A DNA stretch of 46,722 nucleotides, taken from Nocardioides stalactiti. Its GTDB lineage: Bacteria; Actinomycetota; Actinomycetes; Propionibacteriales; Nocardioidaceae. The stretch is taken from positions 1-46,722 of the forward strand of contig NZ_JACEFC010000024.1 in NCBI RefSeq assembly GCF_014180715.1. Reading direction: 5' to 3'. The notes beneath the pieces are model-generated. The model made no database searches. It was not told the origin of the DNA and saw only the letters and a list, made by a program, of their open reading frames with translations. Below, piece after piece: positions 16,591-27,083 of the stretch (within the stretch, counting starts at the first letter, position 1; the number at the start of each line of letters is the position of its first letter). The position numbers were made by a program, and so were the translations under genes.

Positions 16591-18307
16591 GCGCTGCGGT
16601 CAGGTCCGAGCCGGGGAGCACCGGCACCAGCAGCCGGGCGCCGGCCGGGCCACCGACCCGGATCGAGTGGACGGCCGGGACCGCGGGCAGCGAGAACGCG
16701 GAGGTGCCGACCACCGTCAGCCGGATCCGGTGCCCGGCCTGGAACCGGTTGCCGACCGGCCAGAGCTCGACCCGGTAGGTCCGGACCTGCCCGGCGCGGG
16801 CGGGCTGCTTGGTCGTGTAGCTGCCGTACGGCTGGACGATCGCTCCGCTCGGGTCGACCAGGGACTTCGCCGGCACCACGCCCGGGTACGACGTCGACAG
16901 GCGTCCGACCGTCAGCGGGTGCGACGTGCCGTCCGGCGCCACGTCGGAGAGGACGACCCAGATCCCGCTGTCCGGCGTCGTGGTGGCAAGGGGCACCTCG
17001 AAGGACAGTGGTCCGGCCAGGTCGACCGGCGCCGAGAGCACGTCCGTCGTGTAGGTCAGGCCGGCGAGACCGGCGAGCTGGTCCTGGACGAGCAGCGGCA
17101 GCTGGGCCGTCAGCAGGTCGAGGCCCGCGGCACCCACCAGCGCGGCCGTCGGGACGTCGGTCATGGTCGGGATGCTCGGCACCGTCAGATAGCTCTGGGT
17201 CGTGGCCGTCGCCGGGCGGGTCAGGCCGAGCGAGCGGTCGCCACCGAGCGCCAGCGGCACCCAGGTCGTGCCGGGCACCGGCCAGTCGGCAGCGTCGCGG
17301 GCCACGGCGTCACCGGCCAGGTAGCGCATCCGGTCGCCGTTCGACATCAGCATGCGGACGCGCGGGTGGGTCTCCACGCCGTTGTCGACGCCGCGGACGA
17401 AGTGGTCGAGCCAGGCCTGCGCCTCGGCGACCCCGCCGTCGGTGCCCGCCGGGTAGCCGTCGTGACCGCCCTGCACCAGCAGGTGGGCACCGTCGGCCTT
17501 GAGGGCCTGGTAGGCCTGGAACGCACCACGGGACTCCACGTCGAAGAACCCGTCGATCAGCAGCACCGGGATGTCGTTCCGGTCGCCGCGCCAGCCGCGC
17601 TGCTGCCACCAGGCGTCGAGCCTCGGGTGCGCGAGCCCCGCGTTGACGCCGGTCGAGAACATGCCCGCGAAGGCGTCCAGCGCCGACTGCGGGTCTCCCA
17701 CCCGGTCGGCTCCCTGGAGGACCAACGGGGCACTGATGAGGCCGAGCACGCCGGCCCCGGGCGCGAGGTTCTGGATCCCCCCGGGGACCAGCAGGTCCCG
17801 GTAGAGCTCGTGGGTGCCGGACCGGGTGACGGCGGCGTCGACGCACGGCAGGTGCTGGTGCCAGCTGTTGAAGAGCATGATCGCGCTCGCCGAGAAGCCG
17901 GCCACCGCAAGGTGACCGTCACTGAACGGCTGGGCGCAGGCCCACCGCAGCACCTCGACGACGTCCTTCTGCGTGCGCGGACCGAGCGCGTCGAAGGAGC
18001 CCCGGCTCGACCCGGTGCCACGGATCTGGACGAGCAGGTAGTTGTAGTCCGGGCCGAACGAGAACGACTGGCTGTTGTTGCCGTACGGCGAGAACTCCAC
18101 GACCGTCGGCCGGGCGGTCACCGGCCCGGGGCTCGTGAGCGTCGTCTGGAGAGCGACCCCGTCGGCGGTGGTGAACCGCTGCTGCACGACCACCGGGGCG
18201 GGTTCCTCGGCCCGCGCCGCGGGTGGTGCCGCGGTCAGCAGGCCCGCGCCCAGCGCGGCCAGCGTGACAGCCGCCGCTGCGAGCGCCGTTCGACGTCGTC
18301 CGACCAC
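16580..18307 (-). CDS. secreted CocE/NonD-family hydrolase, paralogue
   Basis: A 575-residue secreted protein with a signal peptide (residues 1-33, cleavage near ARA-EE). Catalytic residues can be placed: Ser139 in GFSAS, Asp256 in GFFDVE and His282 in GGHDG, with a cap domain between the first two and a C-terminal beta-sandwich ending near the stop. It belongs to the same CocE/X-Pro peptidase-like family as the downstream gene but the two are quite divergent (nucleophile elbow GFSAS against GFSYG), so they are old paralogues or separate recruits. Translational coupling suggests the pair, and perhaps the ABC exporter beyond, are expressed together. Confidence 0.88.
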   Translation of the reverse strand: MVGRRRTALAAAAVTLAALGAGLLTAAPPAARAEEPAPVVVQQRFTTADGVALQTTLTSPGPVTARPTVVEFSPYGNNSQSFSFGPDYNYLLVQIRGTGSSRGSFDALGPRTQKDVVEVLRWACAQPFSDGHLAVAGFSASAIMLFNSWHQHLPCVDAAVTRSGTHELYRDLLVPGGIQNLAPGAGVLGLISAPLVLQGADRVGDPQSALDAFAGMFSTGVNAGLAHPRLDAWWQQRGWRGDRNDIPVLLIDGFFDVESRGAFQAYQALKADGAHLLVQGGHDGYPAGTDGGVAEAQAWLDHFVRGVDNGVETHPRVRMLMSNGDRMRYLAGDAVARDAADWPVPGTTWVPLALGGDRSLGLTRPATATTQSYLTVPSIPTMTDVPTAALVGAAGLDLLTAQLPLLVQDQLAGLAGLTYTTDVLSAPVDLAGPLSFEVPLATTTPDSGIWVVLSDVAPDGTSHPLTVGRLSTSYPGVVPAKSLVDPSGAIVQPYGSYTTKQPARAGQVRTYRVELWPVGNRFQAGHRIRLTVVGTSAFSLPAVPAVHSIRVGGPAGARLLVPVLPGSDLTAALGQ

Positions 18308-18488
18308 CTGAGCCTCCTTCGAGCGCCCCCTCCGGAGCCCACCGGGTGCAACGAGGCCAGCGCGTCGCGGTTATCTCCTCCCGACCGTTCATCCGAGCGA
18401 ACGAATTCTGGGCAGTTTTGCTCCACGCCCGCGGAGCCGGACCTACCGTGTCAAGCACGGGGAGGGCCCGCCCGATAAGGCTGCCCCG

Positions 18489-19808
18489 ATGACTGTTCTC
18501 GAGATCACCCACTACGGACGCAACACCCTGCGCCGGCTCCGCCGCGAGGCCCGGATCCTGGACCTCGCCGCGCCGCCCGGGCTCGCCCCGGCCTACGAGG
18601 TCGACCCGCTGGCGCCCGACACCGGTCTCGTCAGCGAGCTGGTCCCCGACGTGACCCTCGACCACCTCGCCGGCATCGCTCCGCTGCCCGCCGCCGCCGC
18701 CCTCCACGCCCTGCGCGACGTCGCCGGGACCTTGCACGCGATGCACGAGTGCGGGCTCGTCCACGGCCGGCTCAGCCCGTCGGCGGTCTTCGTGATGCCG
18801 GACGGCCGGGCCGCGCTGTCCCGGCCCGACACCGCACCCCCGGCCGAGGGCACCACCACCGCCGGGGCCCGCCAGGACGACGCCCACGGCTTCGCGGTGC
18901 TGGCGTTCGAGGTGCTGGCCGGCGTCCACCCGCTCGAGCCGCGCGACGCGATCGGCATGACCGGCTCCGCCACGAACCTGCCGCCGGCCGCCGCCACCGC
19001 GCTGCGCACGGCACTCACGACGAGCCCGGGACAACGGCCGTCGCCGCTCGACCTGGTCACCGCACTCGAGGCGATCCCCGCCGAGGACTGGCCGACCAAC
19101 CACCTGCGGCGGGTGCAGGTCGTCGCGCCGGAAGCGGTCGTCGAGCCAGCGGTCGAGCCAGCGGTCGAGCCAGCGGTCGAGCCAGCGGTGGAGTCCGTCG
19201 TCGAACCCGTCGCGGAGCCCGCACCGAGCCGGTGGGAGCCGCCCGCGGACGCCGTGCCCGAGGTCAAGCCGATTCCGGCGCCGACCGCGCCCAAGGTCGT
19301 CGTGCGGATCATCCCGCCGCAGCCGCGCCGCCCACTCTGGCGGCGGATCGTCTCCTGGTTCGTCATCCTGCTCGGTCTCGCCACCGTCTTCGCCGGCGGC
19401 GGTACCGGCGCGTGGCTGCTCCTCACGCCCGACGCCACCGCCGAGTACCGGGCGCAGGCACCGCTCGTGGTCAACCGGGTCGCGATGTCGGCGACGCCGC
19501 CGCAGGCGTTGTGCCCGCGCGCGACGATGCACTTCGCGGCCGCCATCCTCACGACCGGCGGCGGGGGTGAGGTCCGGGTGACGTGGCGGATGCCCGACGG
19601 GAGCATCGTCGACACCGAGACCTTCCAGGTGGACGAGGGACGGAACACGCTGCTCTCCTCGATCGACCTCACCTTCCAGGGCCGTCAGCCGCAGCGCGGC
19701 AACATCACGGCGGTGGTCAGTCCGACGGGGGTCCGGGCGTCGGTGCCGTTGCGCTACCTGTGCGCCGGCGGCGAGAAGGACAGGCCGCGCGGCTCGAAGG
19801 CGGTCTGA
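18489..19808 (+). CDS. membrane protein with truncated Ser/Thr pseudokinase domain
   Basis: A 439-residue protein. Residues 1-195 resemble the end of the N-lobe and the C-lobe of a bacterial Ser/Thr kinase: an REARIL helix-C segment, then LHAMHECGLVHGRLSPSAVF in place of the catalytic HRDLKPxN loop, and a C-lobe helix DAHGFAVLAFEVLAGVHP. The glycine loop, the ATP-binding Lys, the catalytic Asp and DFG are absent, so it should not phosphorylate. A Val-Glu-Pro-Ala repeat linker, one transmembrane segment (about 284-312) and an outer domain of about 125 residues with Cys342 and Cys425 follow. It may act as a scaffold or sensor. No upstream frame supplies the missing N-lobe. Confidence 0.75.
   Translation: MTVLEITHYGRNTLRRLRREARILDLAAPPGLAPAYEVDPLAPDTGLVSELVPDVTLDHLAGIAPLPAAAALHALRDVAGTLHAMHECGLVHGRLSPSAVFVMPDGRAALSRPDTAPPAEGTTTAGARQDDAHGFAVLAFEVLAGVHPLEPRDAIGMTGSATNLPPAAATALRTALTTSPGQRPSPLDLVTALEAIPAEDWPTNHLRRVQVVAPEAVVEPAVEPAVEPAVEPAVESVVEPVAEPAPSRWEPPADAVPEVKPIPAPTAPKVVVRIIPPQPRRPLWRRIVSWFVILLGLATVFAGGGTGAWLLLTPDATAEYRAQAPLVVNRVAMSATPPQALCPRATMHFAAAILTTGGGGEVRVTWRMPDGSIVDTETFQVDEGRNTLLSSIDLTFQGRQPQRGNITAVVSPTGVRASVPLRYLCAGGEKDRPRGSKAV
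19140..19187 (+). repeat. four perfect 12-bp tandem repeats in the pseudokinase linker
   Basis: The unit GTCGAGCCAGCG occurs four times without error and encodes V-E-P-A, with decayed copies after it. It uses the CCA proline codon, which is rare in the surrounding gene, pointing to recent expansion. It lengthens the cytoplasmic linker before the transmembrane segment. Confidence 0.92.
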
Positions 19809-19818
19809 GCCCGCGCAC

Positions 19819-19835
19819 GGCTCGGAAGGCGAGCC
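19819..19835. terminator. short hairpin between convergent genes
   Basis: GGCTCG-GAAGG-CGAGCC forms a 6-bp stem with a 5-base loop just after the pseudokinase stop and two bases before the pdxH stop. No T run follows. Confidence 0.45.
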
Positions 19836-19836
19836 C

Positions 19837-20511
19837 TCAGGGGGCGAGCCGGTCGATCGTCCAGCCGTCGCCGTCGCGGCGGTAGCGCAGCCGGTCGTGC
19901 ATCCGGCCGGGTCGGCCCTGCCAGAACTCGAAGGTCTCCGGACGCACCCGGTAGCCGCCCCACTCGGCCGGCACCGGCACGTCGCCGCCGGCGAAGCGAG
20001 CCTCCGCCGCCGCGAACCGGGCATCGAGCTCGGCCCGGTCGGCCACGACCCGCGACTGCGGCGAGGCGTGGGCGCCGAGCTGGCTGCCCCGGGGTCGCGC
20101 CGAGAAGTACGCCGCCACCTCAGCGTCGGCGAGCCGCTCCGCGACGCCCTCGACGCGGACCTGGCGCTCCAGCGGGTGCCACGGGAAGAGCAGCGCGCAG
20201 CGGGGGTCGTATGCGAGGTCGTCCCCCTTGCGCGACGCGGTGTTGGTGTAGAACGCGAACCCCCCGTCGGGACCCTCACGGAGCCCCTTGAGGAGCACGG
20301 TGCGCGCGCCCGGCCGGCCGTCGGGCGCGACGGTCGCCACGATCATCGCGTTGGGCTCGTGCAGGTGCGCGGCCTGCGCGTCCGCGAACCACCGTCGGAA
20401 CTGCGTGAAGGGGTCGGGGTCGGCCGCCGACTCGGTCAGTCCGGCGTCGCCGTACTCCTTCCGGAGCCGCCCGAGATCCGGGACGAGATCAGGATCCTCT
20501 GCACCAGGCAT
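19837..20511 (-). CDS. pdxH: pyridoxamine 5'-phosphate oxidase
   Basis: A 224-residue flavoenzyme that oxidises pyridoxine or pyridoxamine phosphate to pyridoxal 5'-phosphate using FMN and O2. The PROSITE-type signature is intact at the C-terminus (FEFWQGRPGRMHDR), and FMN-binding residues are seen in ARTVLLKG and FYTNTASRKGDDL. Length is typical. It is cytoplasmic. The gene is divergent from citrate synthase, and serC, a PLP enzyme, lies 2.5 kb away; a pdxH/citA/serC neighbourhood recurs in actinobacteria. Start ATG at 20511 matches the family N-terminus. Confidence 0.95.
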   Translation of the reverse strand: MPGAEDPDLVPDLGRLRKEYGDAGLTESAADPDPFTQFRRWFADAQAAHLHEPNAMIVATVAPDGRPGARTVLLKGLREGPDGGFAFYTNTASRKGDDLAYDPRCALLFPWHPLERQVRVEGVAERLADAEVAAYFSARPRGSQLGAHASPQSRVVADRAELDARFAAAEARFAGGDVPVPAEWGGYRVRPETFEFWQGRPGRMHDRLRYRRDGDGWTIDRLAP

Positions 20512-20573
20512 AGGCCGACGGTAGTAGGTGGGGCAGAATGCCCGTGATTCTCACTAGTCGAAGGAGACGGCGA

Positions 20574-21677
20574 ATGCCTGAGGTACACCACGGACTGGAA
20601 GGCGTCGTCGCTTTCGAGACCCAGATCGCCGAGCCCGACAAGGAAGGCTCCGCGCTCCGCTACCGCGGCGTCGACATCGAGGACCTGGTCGGCCGGGTCC
20701 CCTTCGAGAACGTGTGGGGCCTGCTCATCGACGGCACCTACTCGCCGGGCCTGCCCCCGGCCGAGCCGTTCTCGCTGCCGGTGCACACCGGTGACGTCCG
20801 GGTCGACCTCCAGGCCGCGATCGCGATGCTCGCGCCCGCCTTCGGCATCCGCTACACCTACGACTCCACCCCGGAGAAGGTCCGCGAGGACCTCGCCCGT
20901 GCGGCCGTCATGGTGCTGGCCTACGCGGGGCAGTCGGCCCGCGACCTCCACCAGCCGGTCGTGCCGCAGCGCCTCGTCGACGAGGGCAAGACCCTCGCCG
21001 AGAAGTTCCTCATCCGCTGGCGCGGCGAGGCGGACCCCAAGCACGCGCACGCGATCGACGCCTACTGGTCCTCCGCGGCCGAGCACGGCATGAACGCCTC
21101 GACGTTCACCGCCCGCGTCATCACCTCCACCGGTGCCGACGTCGCCGCCGCCCTGTCGGGTGCCATCGGCGCGATGAGCGGCCCGCTGCACGGCGGCGCC
21201 CCGTCCCGCGTCCTCGGCATGATCGAGGACGTCGAGAAGTCGGGCGACGCCCGCGCCTACGTCAAGAACCTGCTCGACTCCGGAGAGCGGCTGATGGGCT
21301 TCGGCCACCGCGTCTACCGCGCCGAGGACCCGCGGGCCCGCGTGCTGCGTCGTACGGCGCGCGAGCTGGGCGCGCCGCGCTACGAGGTCGCCGAGGCGCT
21401 CGAGCAGGCCGCCCTCACCGAGCTCCGCGAGCGTCGTCCCGACCGCGTGCTCGAGACCAACGTCGAGTTCTGGGCGGCGATCGTCCTCGACTTCGCCGAG
21501 GTCCCGGCCCACATGTTCACCTCGATGTTCACCTGTGCCCGGACCGGCGGCTGGTCGGCCCACATCCTCGAGCAGAAGACCACCGGCCGGCTCATCCGCC
21601 CGTCGGCGATCTACACCGGCCCGGCAGCCCGCAAGGCCGACGAGGTCGACGGCTGGGACCCGGCCTGGCTCGGCTGA
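20574..21677 (+). CDS. citrate synthase (actinobacterial citrate synthase 2 type)
   Basis: A 367-residue enzyme condensing oxaloacetate and acetyl-CoA to citrate. The active-site signature GFGHRVYRAEDPR is present, as is the LHGGAPS segment, and it lacks the N-terminal extension of hexameric Gram-negative enzymes. The ATG at 20574 has AAGGAG eight bases upstream; an in-frame ATG at 20538 lacks a site and adds non-conserved residues. It resembles the CitA/citrate synthase 2 lineage, so a second, main GltA may exist elsewhere; 2-methylcitrate synthase activity cannot be excluded. Confidence 0.92.
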   Translation: MPEVHHGLEGVVAFETQIAEPDKEGSALRYRGVDIEDLVGRVPFENVWGLLIDGTYSPGLPPAEPFSLPVHTGDVRVDLQAAIAMLAPAFGIRYTYDSTPEKVREDLARAAVMVLAYAGQSARDLHQPVVPQRLVDEGKTLAEKFLIRWRGEADPKHAHAIDAYWSSAAEHGMNASTFTARVITSTGADVAAALSGAIGAMSGPLHGGAPSRVLGMIEDVEKSGDARAYVKNLLDSGERLMGFGHRVYRAEDPRARVLRRTARELGAPRYEVAEALEQAALTELRERRPDRVLETNVEFWAAIVLDFAEVPAHMFTSMFTCARTGGWSAHILEQKTTGRLIRPSAIYTGPAARKADEVDGWDPAWLG

Positions 21678-21694
21678 GCCACCAGAGACGCACG

Positions 21695-21732
21695 ACGACG
21701 CCGGTTCCGCCTCAGGGCGGGGCCGGCGTCGT
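21695..21732. terminator. strong 17-bp hairpin terminator
   Basis: ACGACGCCGGTTCCGCC (21695-21711) pairs with GGCGGGGCCGGCGTCGT (21716-21732) around a TCAG loop; only two positions are G-T wobbles. It follows the citrate synthase stop by 17 bases and precedes the convergent secreted protein gene. There is no T run. Confidence 0.85.
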
Positions 21733-21784
21733 TCGTCAGGAGGGTGGCGTCAGGCCGCGGAACATCAGTGCTTGACGTTGAGCG

Positions 21785-24142
<2,358 letters not shown>

Positions 24143-24634
24143 TCACAGCCGAGCGCTGACCAGGTCGTACGTCGACCTGCCGAACGCGACGACCCGGGCC
24201 ATCTCCACCTCGGTGGGGGTGGCCCGGAGCGTCTCCAGCGCCGCGTCGACGGCGTCGTCGAGGGGCCAACCGTAGGCACCGGCACTGATCAGCGGGAACG
24301 CGACCGACCTGGCGCCCAGCTCGTCGGCCACCTCGAGCGCTCGGCGGTAGCAGGACGTCAGCAGCGACCGGTCGGTCTCGCCGCGGGTGCGGTTGGGGCC
24401 GACGACGTGGATCACCCAGCGGGCCGTCATCTCCCCGGCCGTCGTCCATCCCGCGTCGCCGGTCGCGAGGCCGTCGGGGAACCGCCGACGGCAGTCCTCC
24501 AGCACCGCCGGTCCGCCGGCCCGGTGGATCGCGCCGTCGACACCGGCGCCGCCCCGCATCGCGCGATTGGCGGCGTTGACCACGGCGTCGACGTCCTGCT
24601 GAGTGATGTCGCCCTCGACGACCTCGATGTCCAT
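24143..24634 (-). CDS. macro-domain protein, O-acetyl-ADP-ribose deacetylase type
   Basis: A 163-residue single macro domain. Typical motifs are GDIT followed by VDAVVNAANRAMRGGAG, then GAIHRAGG, then VIHVVGPNR and SAGAYGWP, matching bacterial YmdB-like enzymes that hydrolyse O-acetyl-ADP-ribose or ADP-ribosyl-protein links. The catalytic Asn and Asp of that group are in the NAANRA and GVDGAI segments. It is last in the minus-strand gene run, 16 bases after topoisomerase IB. The sirtuin at 4315 makes its potential substrate but is 19 kb away. Confidence 0.92.
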   Translation of the reverse strand: MDIEVVEGDITQQDVDAVVNAANRAMRGGAGVDGAIHRAGGPAVLEDCRRRFPDGLATGDAGWTTAGEMTARWVIHVVGPNRTRGETDRSLLTSCYRRALEVADELGARSVAFPLISAGAYGWPLDDAVDAALETLRATPTEVEMARVVAFGRSTYDLVSARL

Positions 24635-24650
24635 GACGCCGAGCCTGCCA

Positions 24651-25652
24651 CTACCCGAGCAGTCGGAGCACGGCCCGCTCGAGTGCGGCCTGCCGCTGGT
24701 CCGGTCCGTCGTACGTCCGCCGGACGGCCGTGCGGATGGTGTTGCCTTCCTCGTAGGCATCGACCACCCGCGGGTCGACGTACGACGAGCGCGCCAAGGT
24801 CGGCGTGTTGCCCAGGTACTCGGCGACCTCCCGCATGGTGGCCGCGACGGCACGCTTCCGGGCGGTCCGGCTGGCCTCGGGTCCCGGCGCCTCGGCGAGC
24901 GCCGCCGCGGCGATGACCGTCGCGTGCCAGGTGCGGAAGTCCTTGGCGCTCGCCTCCATCCCGGTCGCGTCGCGCAGGTAGTCGTTGACGAGGTCGGGGG
25001 TGAGCGAGCGCCACCGGCGACCGACACGGAAGGCCAGCAACGTGGGGTCGTCGGCGGACCGGCGCCGTCGCATCCTGTCGAGCAGCTCGATCACCACCGG
25101 GTCGTCGACCTCGATCCGGTGCTCGACACCCGACTTCCCGGTGAAGTTGAAGACGAGCACGTCCTTGTTGCGCCGCACGTGGCGCCGTTGCAGGGTGGTC
25201 AGACCGAAGGAGCCGTTCTCGAGCGCGTACACGTCGTTGCCGATGCGGAAGTAGCCGAGGTCGAGCAGACGCACGGCCAGCGCGCACCCGACGTCCTCGC
25301 CGAAGTCACCCAGCGCCAGGTCGAGGAGCACGCGTTCCCTGACCCGCGGCAACCGGCGTCCGAACCGCAGCACCCGGTCGTACTTCTCCTGGGATCGCTG
25401 CTCCACCCACGCCGGGTGGTAGATGTACTGCCGACGACCGGCGTCGTCGGTGCCGACCGCCTGCAGGTGGCCGCGCGGGTGCGGGCAGATCCAGACGTCC
25501 TGCCAGGCCGGCGGGATCACCAGTGCCCTGCACCGCTCGGCCTCCTCGCCGTCCAACCGCACACCGTGCTCGTCGAGGTAGACCCACCCGCGACCGGCGC
25601 GCCGGCGGGACCAACCCAGCTGGTCGGGAGAGGTACGGCGCAGCACGGGCAC
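24651..25652 (-). CDS. DNA topoisomerase IB (poxvirus/eukaryote-like)
   Basis: A 333-residue type IB topoisomerase, which relaxes supercoils through a 3'-phosphotyrosyl link. Catalytic residues can be assigned by motif: Arg136 in LGYFRIGND, Lys173 in NFTGKSG, Arg240 and His243 in KDFRTWHAT, and nucleophile Tyr291 in ARSSYVDP. The length matches bacterial enzymes of this group. I chose the GTG at 25652, six bases upstream of a second GTG at 25646; the ribosome site is weak, so the N-terminus is uncertain. In actinobacteria this accessory enzyme is scattered. Confidence 0.9.
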   Translation of the reverse strand: MPVLRRTSPDQLGWSRRRAGRGWVYLDEHGVRLDGEEAERCRALVIPPAWQDVWICPHPRGHLQAVGTDDAGRRQYIYHPAWVEQRSQEKYDRVLRFGRRLPRVRERVLLDLALGDFGEDVGCALAVRLLDLGYFRIGNDVYALENGSFGLTTLQRRHVRRNKDVLVFNFTGKSGVEHRIEVDDPVVIELLDRMRRRRSADDPTLLAFRVGRRWRSLTPDLVNDYLRDATGMEASAKDFRTWHATVIAAAALAEAPGPEASRTARKRAVAATMREVAEYLGNTPTLARSSYVDPRVVDAYEEGNTIRTAVRRTYDGPDQRQAALERAVLRLLG

Positions 25653-25741
25653 GGAGCGAAGGTAACCCGACCGGCCTCGCGTAGACGCCAGCCGTTCCGC
25701 AGCGGGCGACCCCGCCGGTCCTGCACCTCGGCTGAGCGACC

Positions 25742-26047
25742 TCAGACGAGGGTGAGGGAGACGACCGCCTCGGAGCCCTCGGCGAGGCCCTCCGCCGTAC
25801 GGACGGCCTTCTTCACGGGCAGCACGTAGGTCCGTTGCTCGGTGCTGGGGAACACCGAGGTGCGCCAGGTCGTCGCGCCGACGGTGACCTCGACGCGCAC
25901 GCTGCCGAAGCCCTTGCCGGGGCCCGCGGTCGCCTCGATCTCGTCGGACACGTCGAACGGCAGGCTGACGAAGAACCAGGACCCCGACGTCTCCTCGTCC
26001 TTGGCGAGCCACCGCCACAGCGGAGCGGTGAAGTCGTAGGTCGTCAC
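25742..26047 (-). CDS. DUF1905 domain protein
   Basis: A 101-residue protein whose sequence TYDFTAPLWRWLAKDEETSGSWFFVSLP and later GKGFGSVRVEVTVGATTWRTSVFPS match the DUF1905 beta-barrel family, frequently found in actinobacteria alone or fused to YdeI-like domains. No enzymatic function is known. GTG at 26047 is taken as start; the ATG nine bases upstream is out of frame. It lies between the membrane propeller and topoisomerase genes on the same strand. Confidence 0.85.
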   Translation of the reverse strand: MTTYDFTAPLWRWLAKDEETSGSWFFVSLPFDVSDEIEATAGPGKGFGSVRVEVTVGATTWRTSVFPSTEQRTYVLPVKKAVRTAEGLAEGSEAVVSLTLV

Positions 26048-26084
26048 GCCGCCATCGTGGCAGCGACCGCGGACAACGGGGGCG

Positions 26085-27083
26085 TCACTTCTTCGAGGCG
26101 AAGCGGGCGAAGCCCAGCAGCACCCCGACCGCCAGGAAACCGCCGATCCACCACGGCCACCACGGCCGGTCTGCGGGATCGGGCTCCGGCGCGACCACCC
26201 CGTCGTCGGCGGGACGATCGCCGCGGGCGGGGTCACCCTCGTCCTCCGGGGGCGCGACGCCGTCGATCTCGTCCTGGAGCGCCTGCGGCAGCTCGATCCG
26301 CAGGACCTCGGTGAACTGGCCCTCGGAGCTGACGAAGACCTCACCGTCCTCGTCGACCGCGATGCCCTCGCCCTGCGGCTGGAACGGCAGGTCGACCTCG
26401 CCGACCTCCTCGAGCGACGGCCAGCGATAGACCGTCGCGGAGCTGTAGCCCCGGAGCACGACGTGCTCGCCGTCGGGGAAGAACGCCCCGTCGGTCGCGA
26501 TCGGCATCGCCTCGCCGATCTCGCGGAGCCGGTTGGGCCCGTCGGGGTCCAGCTCCGCCGGCGCGGCATAGACCTGGCCGATGAACTCCTTGGCGACGAC
26601 GAGCACCTGCCCGGTCCGCGGGTGCACGAGCAGCGCCTCGGCGTCGTGGGCGTCGTCGGGGTAGCGCAGCTCGTAGGACGTCGGCGTCACGGCGCCGTCC
26701 TCGCCGAACGGCACCCGCACCAGCTCGATCCCGTCACGCTGGTCGATGTTGTCGCCGATGTCGCCGACGAGGACGTCCCCGTCGGGGGTGGGCGCGATCG
26801 CCTCGACGTCGAACGGCTCCCCGACCCAGGTGGTGACGGCGACCGTCTCCCCCGTCGCGGGGTCGACCGTGAACACCCGGCCGCCGTCACCGGAGTCGTT
26901 GACCGTGGCGAACAGCCCGTCGCGCGCCACCAGGCCGCTCGACTCGATGATCGCAGGGTCGGCGAACGTGAACGCCACCTCGTCCGCGGCCGTCGTGCTC
27001 GAGGTCGACGGGGCCGCGGCGGCGAAGCCGAGGCCGAAGGGCAGCGCCGCCAGGGCGAGCAGGATCTTCTCCACCCGGCTCAC
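26085..27083 (-). CDS. type I membrane beta-propeller-like protein, function unknown
   Basis: A 332-residue protein with a signal peptide (cleavage near residues 24-28), an outer six- or seven-bladed-propeller-like domain with repeated acidic motifs (NDSGDGGRVF, GDIGDN, DDAHDAEAL) and a C-terminal Trp-rich transmembrane helix (WWPWWIGGFLAVGVLLGF) ending RFASKK. Acidic loops of this kind often bind calcium; phytase-like or SMP-30-like folds are possible. GTG at 27083 overlaps the stop of the methyltransferase gene (GTGA). A role with a cytoplasmic methyltransferase is not obvious. Confidence 0.75.
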   Translation of the reverse strand: MSRVEKILLALAALPFGLGFAAAAPSTSSTTAADEVAFTFADPAIIESSGLVARDGLFATVNDSGDGGRVFTVDPATGETVAVTTWVGEPFDVEAIAPTPDGDVLVGDIGDNIDQRDGIELVRVPFGEDGAVTPTSYELRYPDDAHDAEALLVHPRTGQVLVVAKEFIGQVYAAPAELDPDGPNRLREIGEAMPIATDGAFFPDGEHVVLRGYSSATVYRWPSLEEVGEVDLPFQPQGEGIAVDEDGEVFVSSEGQFTEVLRIELPQALQDEIDGVAPPEDEGDPARGDRPADDGVVAPEPDPADRPWWPWWIGGFLAVGVLLGFARFASKK

